From an uncultured Dehalococcoidia bacterium (GTDB lineage Bacteria; Chloroflexota; Dehalococcoidia; Tepidiformales; Tepidiformaceae), in contig CALFYR010000763.1 of NCBI GenBank assembly GCA_937954195.1, forward strand, positions 1 to 5,552: 5,552 nucleotides of DNA. Reading direction: 5' to 3'. The notes below the pieces were generated by a model, which saw only the letters and a program-made list of their open reading frames with translations, was not told the origin of the DNA and did no database searches. Below are positions 1-5,103 of this stretch, one piece after another. Numbering within the stretch: position 1 is the stretch's first letter; each line of letters opens with the position of its first letter. The position numbers and the translations under genes were made by a program.

Positions 1-73
1 CGGCTTTGCCGGCCTCGGTGCGCGGGCCGGTGGAATGCTGGGCATTCAAGCGATTCTGATCGGCAGAAGACAT
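1..73 (-). CDS. Hypothetical protein, NAQHSTGPRT family, N-terminus only
   Basis: An ATG at 71-73 opens a minus-strand frame that runs off the left edge, giving 24 codons. The visible peptide reads MSSADQNRL followed by NAQHSTGPRTEAGKA. I recognise this N/Q-x-NAQHSTGPRT-xx-GKA opening from a group of uncharacterised proteins common in Acidobacteria, usually continuing with an S/A-x-NA-x-KHG-like stretch; their function is unknown to me and I assign none. An AAGGAA ribosome binding site lies nine bases upstream of the ATG, which supports the start. The gene is separated from the exonuclease gene by 114 bases of lower-GC DNA, so it probably has its own promoter rather than being the last gene of the upstream operon. 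Family recognition rests on one short motif; the gene call itself is fairly safe. Confidence 0.7.
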   Translation of the reverse strand, partial: MSSADQNRLNAQHSTGPRTEAGKA

Positions 74-82
74 AGTACGTGC

Positions 83-88
83 TTCCTT
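83..88 (-). promoter_or_regulatory. Ribosome binding site for the hypothetical gene
   Basis: On the minus strand this reads AAGGAA, nine bases before the ATG at 71-73. It is a good Shine-Dalgarno match and decides the start of the truncated hypothetical gene. Confidence 0.6.
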
Positions 89-111
89 TCTGCTTCGAGG
101 GTAGCAGCAGG

Positions 112-138
112 GGTTTGGGAAACCGGGGGGGTCGGTTT
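112..138 (-). repeat. Two overlapping inverted repeats in a 5' leader
   Basis: Three short segments share complementarity. Plus-strand GGTTT at 112-116 pairs with AAACC at 120-124 around a 3-base loop, and AAACCG at 120-125 pairs with CGGTTT at 133-138 around a 7-base G-rich loop. Because the middle segment takes part in both, the two hairpins cannot form together. The element lies 39-65 bases upstream of the start of the hypothetical gene, within the 114-base gap that follows the exonuclease stop. It could be an operator, a leader structure or chance. No T-run follows it on either strand, so an intrinsic terminator is unlikely. A TATACA hexamer at 139-144 (minus strand) lies just upstream and could be a weak -10 box, without a recognisable -35. 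The rest of the gap, 145-187, shows only AT-rich sequence. Confidence 0.35.
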
Positions 139-187
139 GTATATTGTTGGAATTGTGCGGAAAAAGATTTCAGATTCGGTGTAAATG

Positions 188-802
188 CTACTCCGTAGGG
201 GTGAAGGGTTCAGCGAGGCGGCCGAGCGTGGTGCGGCCATGCTTCTTGGCGAGGCGGAGCAGGCGGAGGAAGATGAGAGCGGTGATCCAGGCGTCTCCGG
301 CGGCGGTGTGGCGGTCGTGGGGGATGACTCCGAATTGGGTGCAGAGGCCGTCGAGGGAGAAATTGCGGATTTCATCCTGGCCGGCGAAGGCTCCGTCGCG
401 TTCGAGGTGAAGGGTGAGGTCCATCGTGTCGAGGCTGCGGTTGTCGATGGTGAAGCCGAAGTTGCGCTGGTAGCCGGCATTGAAGGTGGCGATGTCGTGG
501 CCGATGTGATGGCCGACGATGACGCCGTCCTTGACGTAATCGAGGAAGAGCTTGAGGGCTTCGGGCTCTTCGAGGCCAGTGAGGCTTTCGTCGCGGGTGA
601 CGCCATGGACGGTGACGGCGCTGGTGTTGTGGCTGACGCGAAGGAGGGCTTCGAAGGAATCTTCGAGGAGGATTTCGCCGTTCTGGACGGCGACGGCGCC
701 GATGGTGATGAGGCGGGCCGTGCGCGGGTCGAGGCTGGTGGTTTCCGAATCGAGGACGATGAAGCGCACTTGATCGATGGGGGTGTCGTCCGCGTAGCTC
801 AT
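188..802 (-). CDS. DEDDh-family 3'-5' exonuclease (DnaQ/PolC exonuclease-like)
   Basis: This 204-residue protein is a stand-alone RNase T/DnaQ-type 3'-5' exonuclease domain, expected to remove nucleotides from single-stranded DNA or RNA ends with two metal ions in the cytoplasm. All three Exo motifs are intact: ExoI in FIVLDSETTSLD with D18 and E20, ExoII in VGHHIGHDIATFN with D103, and ExoIII in HTAAGDAW with H165 and D170. The spacing closely follows the E. coli DNA polymerase III epsilon subunit, but no clamp-binding or polymerase-binding segment is evident, so I do not call it dnaQ. The ATG at 800-802 overlaps the TGA of the upstream CBS/DUF294 gene as ATGA and is preceded by GGGAGG; a GTG five codons earlier is possible but less likely. 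Translational coupling suggests the two products work together. Exonucleases of this type are known beside DUF294 proteins in other bacteria. The real substrate is unknown. Confidence 0.9.
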   Translation of the reverse strand: MSYADDTPIDQVRFIVLDSETTSLDPRTARLITIGAVAVQNGEILLEDSFEALLRVSHNTSAVTVHGVTRDESLTGLEEPEALKLFLDYVKDGVIVGHHIGHDIATFNAGYQRNFGFTIDNRSLDTMDLTLHLERDGAFAGQDEIRNFSLDGLCTQFGVIPHDRHTAAGDAWITALIFLRLLRLAKKHGRTTLGRLAEPFTPTE

Positions 803-2640
803 AGCGCCTCCCGCCACTGTTCGCCGGCCATGAAGTCGAGGAGGCGGACGATGGAACGGAAGCCGCTTTTGAGCACCTGGCGGTCGTGACGGCTGAGTAG
901 GGCCGGTGGGAGTTCGGCGCCGCTCGAGCCGGTGTGGAGGCCGCTGCGCATCTGCTGATAGAGGACCACCTGAAGGGTTTCCGAGGCTTCGCGGAAGATG
1001 CGTTCGTGTTGCGGGAGGCGGCGCGTGGCAAGAGCGAAGCGCTGCGCGGTGGAGCTGCCGAGAGGCTGGCCGGCGGCCATGCCGAGTACCCGCGCGACAT
1101 CCACCAGCGGCCAGAGGGCGGAACGCTCCAACTGGAAGGTTTCAAGCTGGGCTCCGGTTTCATCGACGACGTAATCCTGGAGGAAGGCGATGGGCGGGAA
1201 GCTGTTGAGGCAGTCGTGGGCGAGGATGTGGATGAAGCTCTTGTCGGCGGCGATCTCGCCACGGACGCTGGCGGCGAGCTGGTTCCAGAGCTCGCAGTCG
1301 CCGTGGACGGGGGCGAGGTCGAAGAAGGGGCGGGCATCGTAAACCATGTTGAGGATGGGGTTCTGGACCCAGCCCTGGAAACGCTCGATCCATTCGTCGA
1401 GTGTGGCGCAGGGGAAATCGGGGTCATCGGGAGGCGGGTCGAAGCGGCGGTATCCGCATTCGACGAACTGGCGGAGGATTTCGTGATAATCCTGGAGGGC
1501 CGCGTCGCGCTGGGAGGGATCGGCGACGATCAAGGCGAGGCCAGGGAGACCGGCGGTGAGCTTTTCGCCGCGTCCGGCGGCTCCGGTGAAGCACCAGCAG
1601 TAGCCCTGCGTCTCGATGCCGGATAGAGCGAGAAGGCGGCGGAGGACCTGGCGGTCGAATTCGCCGGCCCATTCGGCCATCCAACTGACCGAGGCGACGG
1701 CTGTGGCGTGATCGAGAAGGAAGGCTCGGGCGGAGGTGTGATGATGATGGAGCGTGGCGGTGCTATCGGCGGTGGCGATGCGGGGCATGCTGTCAAAGGG
1801 CGAGGAGCCGAAGACGGCGGCGAGATTGGCCGCGCTGACGATGCCTTCGAGTTTGCCGGTGGCGGCTCCATCGCTGGTCATGGCGGCGTATTCGACGCCG
1901 GCCCTGGCCATGGCGAGAATGGCGTCGCTGACGGTGTTGTGGGGGGCGATGCAGCAGGGAGTTTGCATGGCCGTAGACACGGGAGAAGACGGAAGCTGGC
2001 CGCCGGCGATGGCTTCCACCAGGGTCTGGGACGTGAGCATACCGAGGACGCAATGGCTGGTGTCGAGTACGGGTGCGGCTTTGGCTCCAGCTTGCGACAT
2101 GCGGCGGGCTGCTTCCTGCAAGGTAGTAGCGGGTGTACAGGTGACGGTGGTTTGCGCCCAAGCCACGTCGTAGACGCGTATCTGGGAAGGAAGCTCGCGG
2201 TGGCCGGTGGTGCGAAATCCGGCGGAGACGGAGGCGTGGGCTTCCAGGTATTTGGCGGCGGCGGGGTATTTGGTGAGGAGCGGTTCGAAGTCCTGGGCGG
2301 GCAGCGCGTAGAGGATGACGTCGGAGTTGGTTCGCGCGGAGTAGCGATACTGCGATGCGCCGAGGAAGCGCTCGATGGCGAGGAGATCGCCTTCGCCGCG
2401 GACATCACAGAGCTTTTCCTGGCTGCCGTTCTCTTCGATCAGGGAGACCGTGCCTTGCTGGATGACGAAGATATGGGGGCCGGGTGTGGACTTCTGCCAG
2501 TAGACGAATTCCTCGGATTCGTGGAACTTGACACGGCCGCGTTCGACGAGGGCGAGAAGGTCGCTTTCTTCCATTTCGACGAAGGGAGGATGGCGCTGGA
2601 GGAAGTCGACGACGCGATGGCGGATGGCGGAAGTCTGCAT
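799..2640 (-). CDS. cNMP-binding/CBS/DUF294 nucleotidyltransferase-like regulator
   Basis: A 613-residue soluble multidomain protein in the classic DUF294 order. Residues about 12-130 form a cyclic-nucleotide-binding-like domain, with GEGDLL at 82-87 and YRYSAR at 98-103 in the phosphate-cassette region. Residues about 155-212 and 218-277 are two CBS motifs, a module that usually binds adenine nucleotides. Residues about 310-450 are the nucleotidyltransferase-like domain, and 450-610 the DUF294 C-terminal domain, introduced by FFDLAPVHGD at 439-448. The family is taken to sense nucleotides and act on an unknown partner. The transferase domain keeps GAAGRGE at 353-359, but the two metal-binding Asp expected after it are L365 and G367, so transfer activity is doubtful. 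A run of four His at 298-301 sits in the linker after CBS2. The ATG has an AGGAGG site nine bases upstream, and the stop overlaps the exonuclease start. Domain identity is secure; physiological role is not. Confidence 0.9.
   Translation of the reverse strand: MQTSAIRHRVVDFLQRHPPFVEMEESDLLALVERGRVKFHESEEFVYWQKSTPGPHIFVIQQGTVSLIEENGSQEKLCDVRGEGDLLAIERFLGASQYRYSARTNSDVILYALPAQDFEPLLTKYPAAAKYLEAHASVSAGFRTTGHRELPSQIRVYDVAWAQTTVTCTPATTLQEAARRMSQAGAKAAPVLDTSHCVLGMLTSQTLVEAIAGGQLPSSPVSTAMQTPCCIAPHNTVSDAILAMARAGVEYAAMTSDGAATGKLEGIVSAANLAAVFGSSPFDSMPRIATADSTATLHHHHTSARAFLLDHATAVASVSWMAEWAGEFDRQVLRRLLALSGIETQGYCWCFTGAAGRGEKLTAGLPGLALIVADPSQRDAALQDYHEILRQFVECGYRRFDPPPDDPDFPCATLDEWIERFQGWVQNPILNMVYDARPFFDLAPVHGDCELWNQLAASVRGEIAADKSFIHILAHDCLNSFPPIAFLQDYVVDETGAQLETFQLERSALWPLVDVARVLGMAAGQPLGSSTAQRFALATRRLPQHERIFREASETLQVVLYQQMRSGLHTGSSGAELPPALLSRHDRQVLKSGFRSIVRLLDFMAGEQWREAL
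807..812 (-). promoter_or_regulatory. Ribosome binding site of the exonuclease gene
   Basis: The minus strand reads GGGAGG four bases before the ATG at 800-802, inside the end of the CBS/DUF294 gene. It favours that ATG over the in-frame GTG at 815-817, which lies upstream of this site. Confidence 0.6.
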
Positions 2641-2649
2641 GAAAGAAAG

Positions 2650-2655
2650 CCTCCT
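2650..2655 (-). promoter_or_regulatory. Ribosome binding site of the CBS/DUF294 gene
   Basis: The minus strand reads a perfect AGGAGG nine bases before the ATG at 2638-2640. It is the strongest Shine-Dalgarno site in the window and fixes the start. Confidence 0.75.
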
Positions 2656-2702
2656 GGGCAGGTGATCTTCGTGGACTTGCCGCTGTGATGGTGAAACTGA
2701 AT

Positions 2703-2708
2703 AGTATA
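2703..2708 (-). promoter_or_regulatory. Candidate -10 element for the CBS/DUF294-exonuclease pair
   Basis: The minus strand reads TATACT (five of six bases of TATAAT), embedded in the 10-base palindrome TAGTATACTA at 2702-2711. It sits right after the anti-sigma stop codon and about 62 bases before the regulator's start, leaving room for a leader with the AGGAGG site. I see no TTGACA-like -35 at 16-18 bases and no TGn extension, so this would need an activator, another sigma factor or a relaxed -35. The palindrome could also be an operator. Confidence 0.4.
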
Positions 2709-3296
2709 CTAGCCCGCGACGTGTGAGCCGGGGCCTGGGAGCGTTCGGGTGTGGTGGAAGGTGTATTCTCCGAGGAGGTGCTCTCCGGCGTCATCGATGG
2801 CAAGGAGGCGGGCGATGAGGGTTTCCGTGGGTGCGGCCTTGGCGTGCTGGATGGCGTGCTGGAAGAGCACGGTGGGGGCATCGGAGCGGAAGGGGATATC
2901 GGTGAAGCGGCTGCGCTCGCGGCCGGTGTCGTCGTAGAGGCAGAGATCGATGCGGCGGGCGGAGGTGAGGTTGGCAGTGAGGCGGGCGATGAGAAGGTCG
3001 TCTTCGGCGGTGACGGTGCAGGCGACGGCTCCGCCGGCGGGAAGGGTGTATTGCCGGACGCGGAGCCCTTCGCGGGCGGCTGATTCGAGGAGGTTATCGC
3101 TGACGATCATGAAGAGCGAGCCTTGGCGGGCGATGTCGCGGACGGCTTCGGCGAGAGCGATGGTTTCGCGGAGGCGCGTGCCGCACTCGCCGCATTGGAA
3201 GAGGTGCTGTTCGACGGAGTCCTCTTCGGATAGGGGGAGGGCCGCAAGCCAGTAATCGGCGAGGATGGCGGCATCAAGAGGTGCTGGGCAGCTCAT
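2709..3296 (-). CDS. Soluble zinc-finger anti-sigma factor (ZAS type)
   Basis: A 195-residue protein encoded directly after an ECF sigma factor and overlapping it by four bases (ATGA). Its N-terminal 60 residues resemble the zinc-binding anti-sigma domain: a helix, then H31-x3-C35-x2-C38, followed by another helix. Cys3 could be the fourth ligand, much as an N-terminal His or Cys serves in ChrR- and RsrA-like proteins. There is no hydrophobic stretch long enough for a membrane segment, so it should act in the cytoplasm by holding the sigma factor. Residues about 75-185 look like a beta-rich domain that I do not recognise; it could be the sensing part. Further Cys at 93 and 119 leave a thiol or redox signal possible, but nothing shows it directly. 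A GGGAG site seven bases upstream supports the start. The anti-sigma role rests on motif plus gene order. Confidence 0.78.
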   Translation of the reverse strand: MSCPAPLDAAILADYWLAALPLSEEDSVEQHLFQCGECGTRLRETIALAEAVRDIARQGSLFMIVSDNLLESAAREGLRVRQYTLPAGGAVACTVTAEDDLLIARLTANLTSARRIDLCLYDDTGRERSRFTDIPFRSDAPTVLFQHAIQHAKAAPTETLIARLLAIDDAGEHLLGEYTFHHTRTLPGPGSHVAG

Positions 3297-3799
3297 GCCG
3301 CGGCTCCCATGCAGTGGCGCAGTTGGTGGATGGCGCGGTGGCGAATGACGCGGAGGTTGGCTTCGGAGATATCGAGGAGGCGGGCGACGTCGGGGCCGGA
3401 CTGCTCCTCGTAGAAGGACAGGACGATGGCGGTACGCTCGCGTTCCTTGAGCTGTTGGAGGCAGCGGGACAATTGCCGGGTGTCGAGGTTGGGCAGGGCG
3501 GCTTCGGCAGGGGCCAGCATAGCGGGGCCGTGTTGCAGGAGGAGGCTCCGGCGGCGCTGGGCGTTACGGCGGATGTCGAGAACGGTCATGCGGCAGGCGC
3601 CCAGCACGAAGGAGGGAAGGTTCTCGGATTCTCGAACGCGGCCGGCGCGGAGGGCTTCAATGGTGAGGATGAGAACCTGCTGGACGAGGTCATCGGCGGC
3701 GTGGTGATCTCGAAGGTGGCGCAGGCCGTAAAGGCGGATGCGCGGCGCCATGAGGCGGCAGAGTTCGGTTTCGGCGGCGCTGGGGGATTCGGTGGGCAT
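3293..3799 (-). CDS. ECF-type RNA polymerase sigma factor
   Basis: A 168-residue protein with only sigma regions 2 and 4, the normal size and layout of extracytoplasmic-function sigma factors. Region 2 spans about 11-84, with the core-binding stretch ADDLVQQVLILTIEAL at 35-50 and a basic end, DIRRNAQRRR, at 75-84 for -10 contact. Region 4 spans about 105-163; its helix-turn-helix is visible in SGPDVARLLDISEANLRVIR (134-153) for -35 recognition. It should direct RNA polymerase to a small regulon when freed from the anti-sigma encoded next to it. Start choice is open: GTG at 3800-3802 is followed immediately by the ATG at 3797-3799 used here, and neither has a clear Shine-Dalgarno site. The gene begins only 10 bases after the Nudix stop (7 if GTG is used), so it is probably read as part of the rlmB-nudix transcript. 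I saw no classic GGAAC-type autoregulatory promoter. Confidence 0.88.
   Translation of the reverse strand: MPTESPSAAETELCRLMAPRIRLYGLRHLRDHHAADDLVQQVLILTIEALRAGRVRESENLPSFVLGACRMTVLDIRRNAQRRRSLLLQHGPAMLAPAEAALPNLDTRQLSRCLQQLKERERTAIVLSFYEEQSGPDVARLLDISEANLRVIRHRAIHQLRHCMGAAA
3304..3308 (-). promoter_or_regulatory. Ribosome binding site of the anti-sigma gene
   Basis: The minus strand reads GGGAG seven bases before the ATG at 3294-3296. It lies within the last codons of the sigma gene, so the anti-sigma can be translated both by re-initiation at ATGA and by fresh initiation. Confidence 0.55.
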
Positions 3800-3809
3800 C
3801 ACGGATATT

Positions 3810-4349
3810 CTATGCGACGGATTCGGTTTCGGCAGGGGGCTCCATGCCGAGCCAGTGGCAGATGAGGCGGTAGGTAAAGCCCCAGAGGGGAACCTGATTG
3901 AGGGGGATGGCGGGCCACTTCATTTCGGGAGGGAGTCCGGGGACGGGCATGTGCAGATGGTTGGCTCTGTCGGCGAGGACGCTGACGGGAGCCCACATGG
4001 CTTCGACGGCTTCGGAAGGATCGACGGTGACGGGAAGGCGCTGTTCGACACGGAAGCCGAAGGGCGCGACCCAGATGTGGCGGCCGACGCGGCGGCCGGC
4101 GCTCGATGGGGGCAGGGTGGCGGAGAGATGCTCGCGGGGGAGGATGATGTCGCATTCCTCGCGGAGTTCGCGGAGGGCGGTGTCGAGGAGGTCGCGGTCT
4201 TCGGGGTCGCGGCGGCCGCCGGGAAAAGACCAGTGGCCGGACCACGGGTCGCGGGGATTGGTGGCGCGGCGAATGAGGAGTATCGACTCTTCGGGCAGCC
4301 GGGCGTGGAGGATGACCACGGCGGCTTCCGGTTCCTTCAGCGGGGACAA
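3810..4349 (-). CDS. Nudix hydrolase, CoA-pyrophosphatase type
   Basis: About 179 residues from the TTG start proposed here. The protein should split a nucleoside diphosphate linked to another group; the best guess is coenzyme A or its derivatives, giving phosphopantetheine and 3',5'-ADP. The evidence is LLIRRATNPRDPWSGHW at 24-40 running into FPGG at 42-45, then a Nudix box to about residue 68 with REL-x-EE at 60-65. The box is one residue longer than in MutT, as in NudL/YeaB-type CoA pyrophosphatases, and its late Gly is Asp67. A WGFTYRLICHWLG tail at the C-terminus is also seen in such proteins. The open frame continues upstream to 4496, but that part is Ser/Pro-rich shadow of rlmB. The TTG at 4347-4349 has AGAGG seven bases upstream, lies 16 bases after the rlmB stop, and keeps the first beta strand (AAVVILH). 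Substrate is inferred, not shown. Confidence 0.85.
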   Translation of the reverse strand: MSPLKEPEAAVVILHARLPEESILLIRRATNPRDPWSGHWSFPGGRRDPEDRDLLDTALRELREECDIILPREHLSATLPPSSAGRRVGRHIWVAPFGFRVEQRLPVTVDPSEAVEAMWAPVSVLADRANHLHMPVPGLPPEMKWPAIPLNQVPLWGFTYRLICHWLGMEPPAETESVA

Positions 4350-4356
4350 CGTGCAG

Positions 4357-4361
4357 CCTCT
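4357..4361 (-). promoter_or_regulatory. Ribosome binding site deciding a TTG start (Nudix gene)
   Basis: The minus strand reads AGAGG seven bases before TTG at 4347-4349. No in-frame ATG lies between the rlmB stop and the conserved first strand of the Nudix fold, so this site is the main support for a TTG start. Confidence 0.45.
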
Positions 4362-4365
4362 GTCT

Positions 4366-5079
4366 TCAGGATCGCATGTTCCGGCGGCGCCATTCGAAGA
4401 GGACGACACCGGCGGCGACGCTGACGTTGAGTGAGGCGATGGCTCCGGCCATGGGGATGCGAAGGATGACGTCGCATTGCTTGCGGACATGCTCATGGAG
4501 TCCTTTGCCTTCGCCGCCGAGGACGAAGACGGTGGGAGAGCTGAAGGGAACCTGGTCGTAATCCTGTTCGCCGCGTTCGTCGAGGCCGTAGATCCAGTAG
4601 CCTTTTTCCTTGAGCTTGTCCATTTCCTGGCGGACGTTGCCGATTTTAACGACGGGGAGATGCTCGATGGCGCCGGCGGAGGCTTTGGTTACGGTTTCGG
4701 TGATGCCGGCGGCGCGGCGTTCGGGGATGAGAACGGCATCGGCGCCGGCGGCGTGCGCGGAGCGGATGATCGCACCGAGGTTGTGGGGGTCTTCGACGCC
4801 ATCGAGGAGGACGAGGCACTGGGCATTGGGGATGGTGTCGAGGGTGGCGTACTTGCGTGCGGCTCCGAAGGCGATGACACCCTGATGGACGCTGCCTTTG
4901 GCGGCGCGTTCGAGGGCTTCGCGGGGTTCGAAGCGAAGGGGGACATCGGCCTGGCGGGCGAGGTCGATGATCTCCTGGAGCTTGGGTCCGCCGGCGCCTT
5001 TGGCGATGAGGATGCGGTCGAGTTGATGGCCCGCGCGGAGGGCTTCGCGCACGGGATGTATGCCTGCGATGATGCTCAC
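4366..5079 (-). CDS. rlmB: 23S rRNA (guanosine-2'-O-)-methyltransferase RlmB, TrmH/SpoU family
   Basis: A 237-residue SPOUT methyltransferase that should transfer a methyl group from S-adenosylmethionine to the 2'-OH of a guanosine in the peptidyl-transferase loop of 23S rRNA (G2251 in E. coli numbering). Residues about 1-76 form the small RNA-substrate-binding domain, opening with the typical GIHPVREAL. The catalytic knot domain carries motif 1 LDGVEDPHNLGAIIRSA at 92-108 (N100 and R106), motif 2 FVLGGEGKGL at 185-194 (E190) and motif 3 RIPMAGAIASLNVSVAAG at 207-224 (S216, N218). The length is normal. The start is GTG at 5077-5079: an in-frame TGA lies two codons upstream and the next GTG is inside the conserved opening. 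There is no clear Shine-Dalgarno site, and a TATACT box ends only five bases before the start. A tRNA-methylating TrmH paralogue is the main alternative, but the N-terminal domain favours RlmB. Confidence 0.92.
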   Translation of the reverse strand: MSIIAGIHPVREALRAGHQLDRILIAKGAGGPKLQEIIDLARQADVPLRFEPREALERAAKGSVHQGVIAFGAARKYATLDTIPNAQCLVLLDGVEDPHNLGAIIRSAHAAGADAVLIPERRAAGITETVTKASAGAIEHLPVVKIGNVRQEMDKLKEKGYWIYGLDERGEQDYDQVPFSSPTVFVLGGEGKGLHEHVRKQCDVILRIPMAGAIASLNVSVAAGVVLFEWRRRNMRS

Positions 5080-5084
5080 GTTTC

Positions 5085-5090
5085 AGTATA
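5085..5090 (-). promoter_or_regulatory. Candidate -10 element immediately before rlmB
   Basis: The minus strand reads TATACT, the same hexamer seen before the CBS/DUF294 gene, followed by GAAAC and the GTG start. Transcription starting about six bases downstream would begin at or next to the start codon, giving a leaderless message, which fits the lack of a Shine-Dalgarno site. The matching -35 position falls in the end of the receptor gene and shows no TTGACA-like hexamer. It is supported only by the hexamer and its placement. Confidence 0.35.
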
Positions 5091-5103
5091 CGGAGTCGCG
5101 CGC

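Noticed and set aside
112..138. Intrinsic terminator after the exonuclease gene
   Set aside because: The stems are short and no T-run follows on either strand, so the inverted repeats are listed only as repeats.
803..817. GTG start at 815-817 for the exonuclease
   Set aside because: The ATG at 800-802 has a GGGAGG site directly upstream and the usual ATGA overlap with the preceding gene.
185..889. 234-codon plus-strand open frame opposite the exonuclease gene
   Set aside because: Acidic low-complexity translation mirroring the real gene; the minus strand carries intact Exo I-III motifs.
372..1427. 351-codon minus-strand open frame spanning the regulator-exonuclease junction
   Set aside because: Ser/Pro/Arg-rich out-of-frame translation overlapping two well-supported genes.
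934..1626. 230-codon plus-strand open frame
   Set aside because: Antisense shadow of the DUF294 C-terminal region, with biased Gly/Glu/Val content and no recognisable motif.
1738..1749. GAT/ATG-type short tandem repeat
   Set aside because: It encodes four His within the regulator linker and is only four units long, so it is not reported as a separate repeat element.
1708..2688. 326-codon open frame on the plus strand, opposite the CBS/DUF294 gene
   Set aside because: Its product is a Gly/Asp/Glu-rich string with no domain pattern, as expected from the antisense of a GC-rich gene; the minus-strand frame there has clear conserved domains.
4350..4496. N-terminal extension of the Nudix gene to an ATG at 4496
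   Set aside because: The added residues are Ser/Pro-rich and lie inside the rlmB frame, including its conserved motif 3; a TTG with a ribosome binding site just after the rlmB stop explains the gene better.
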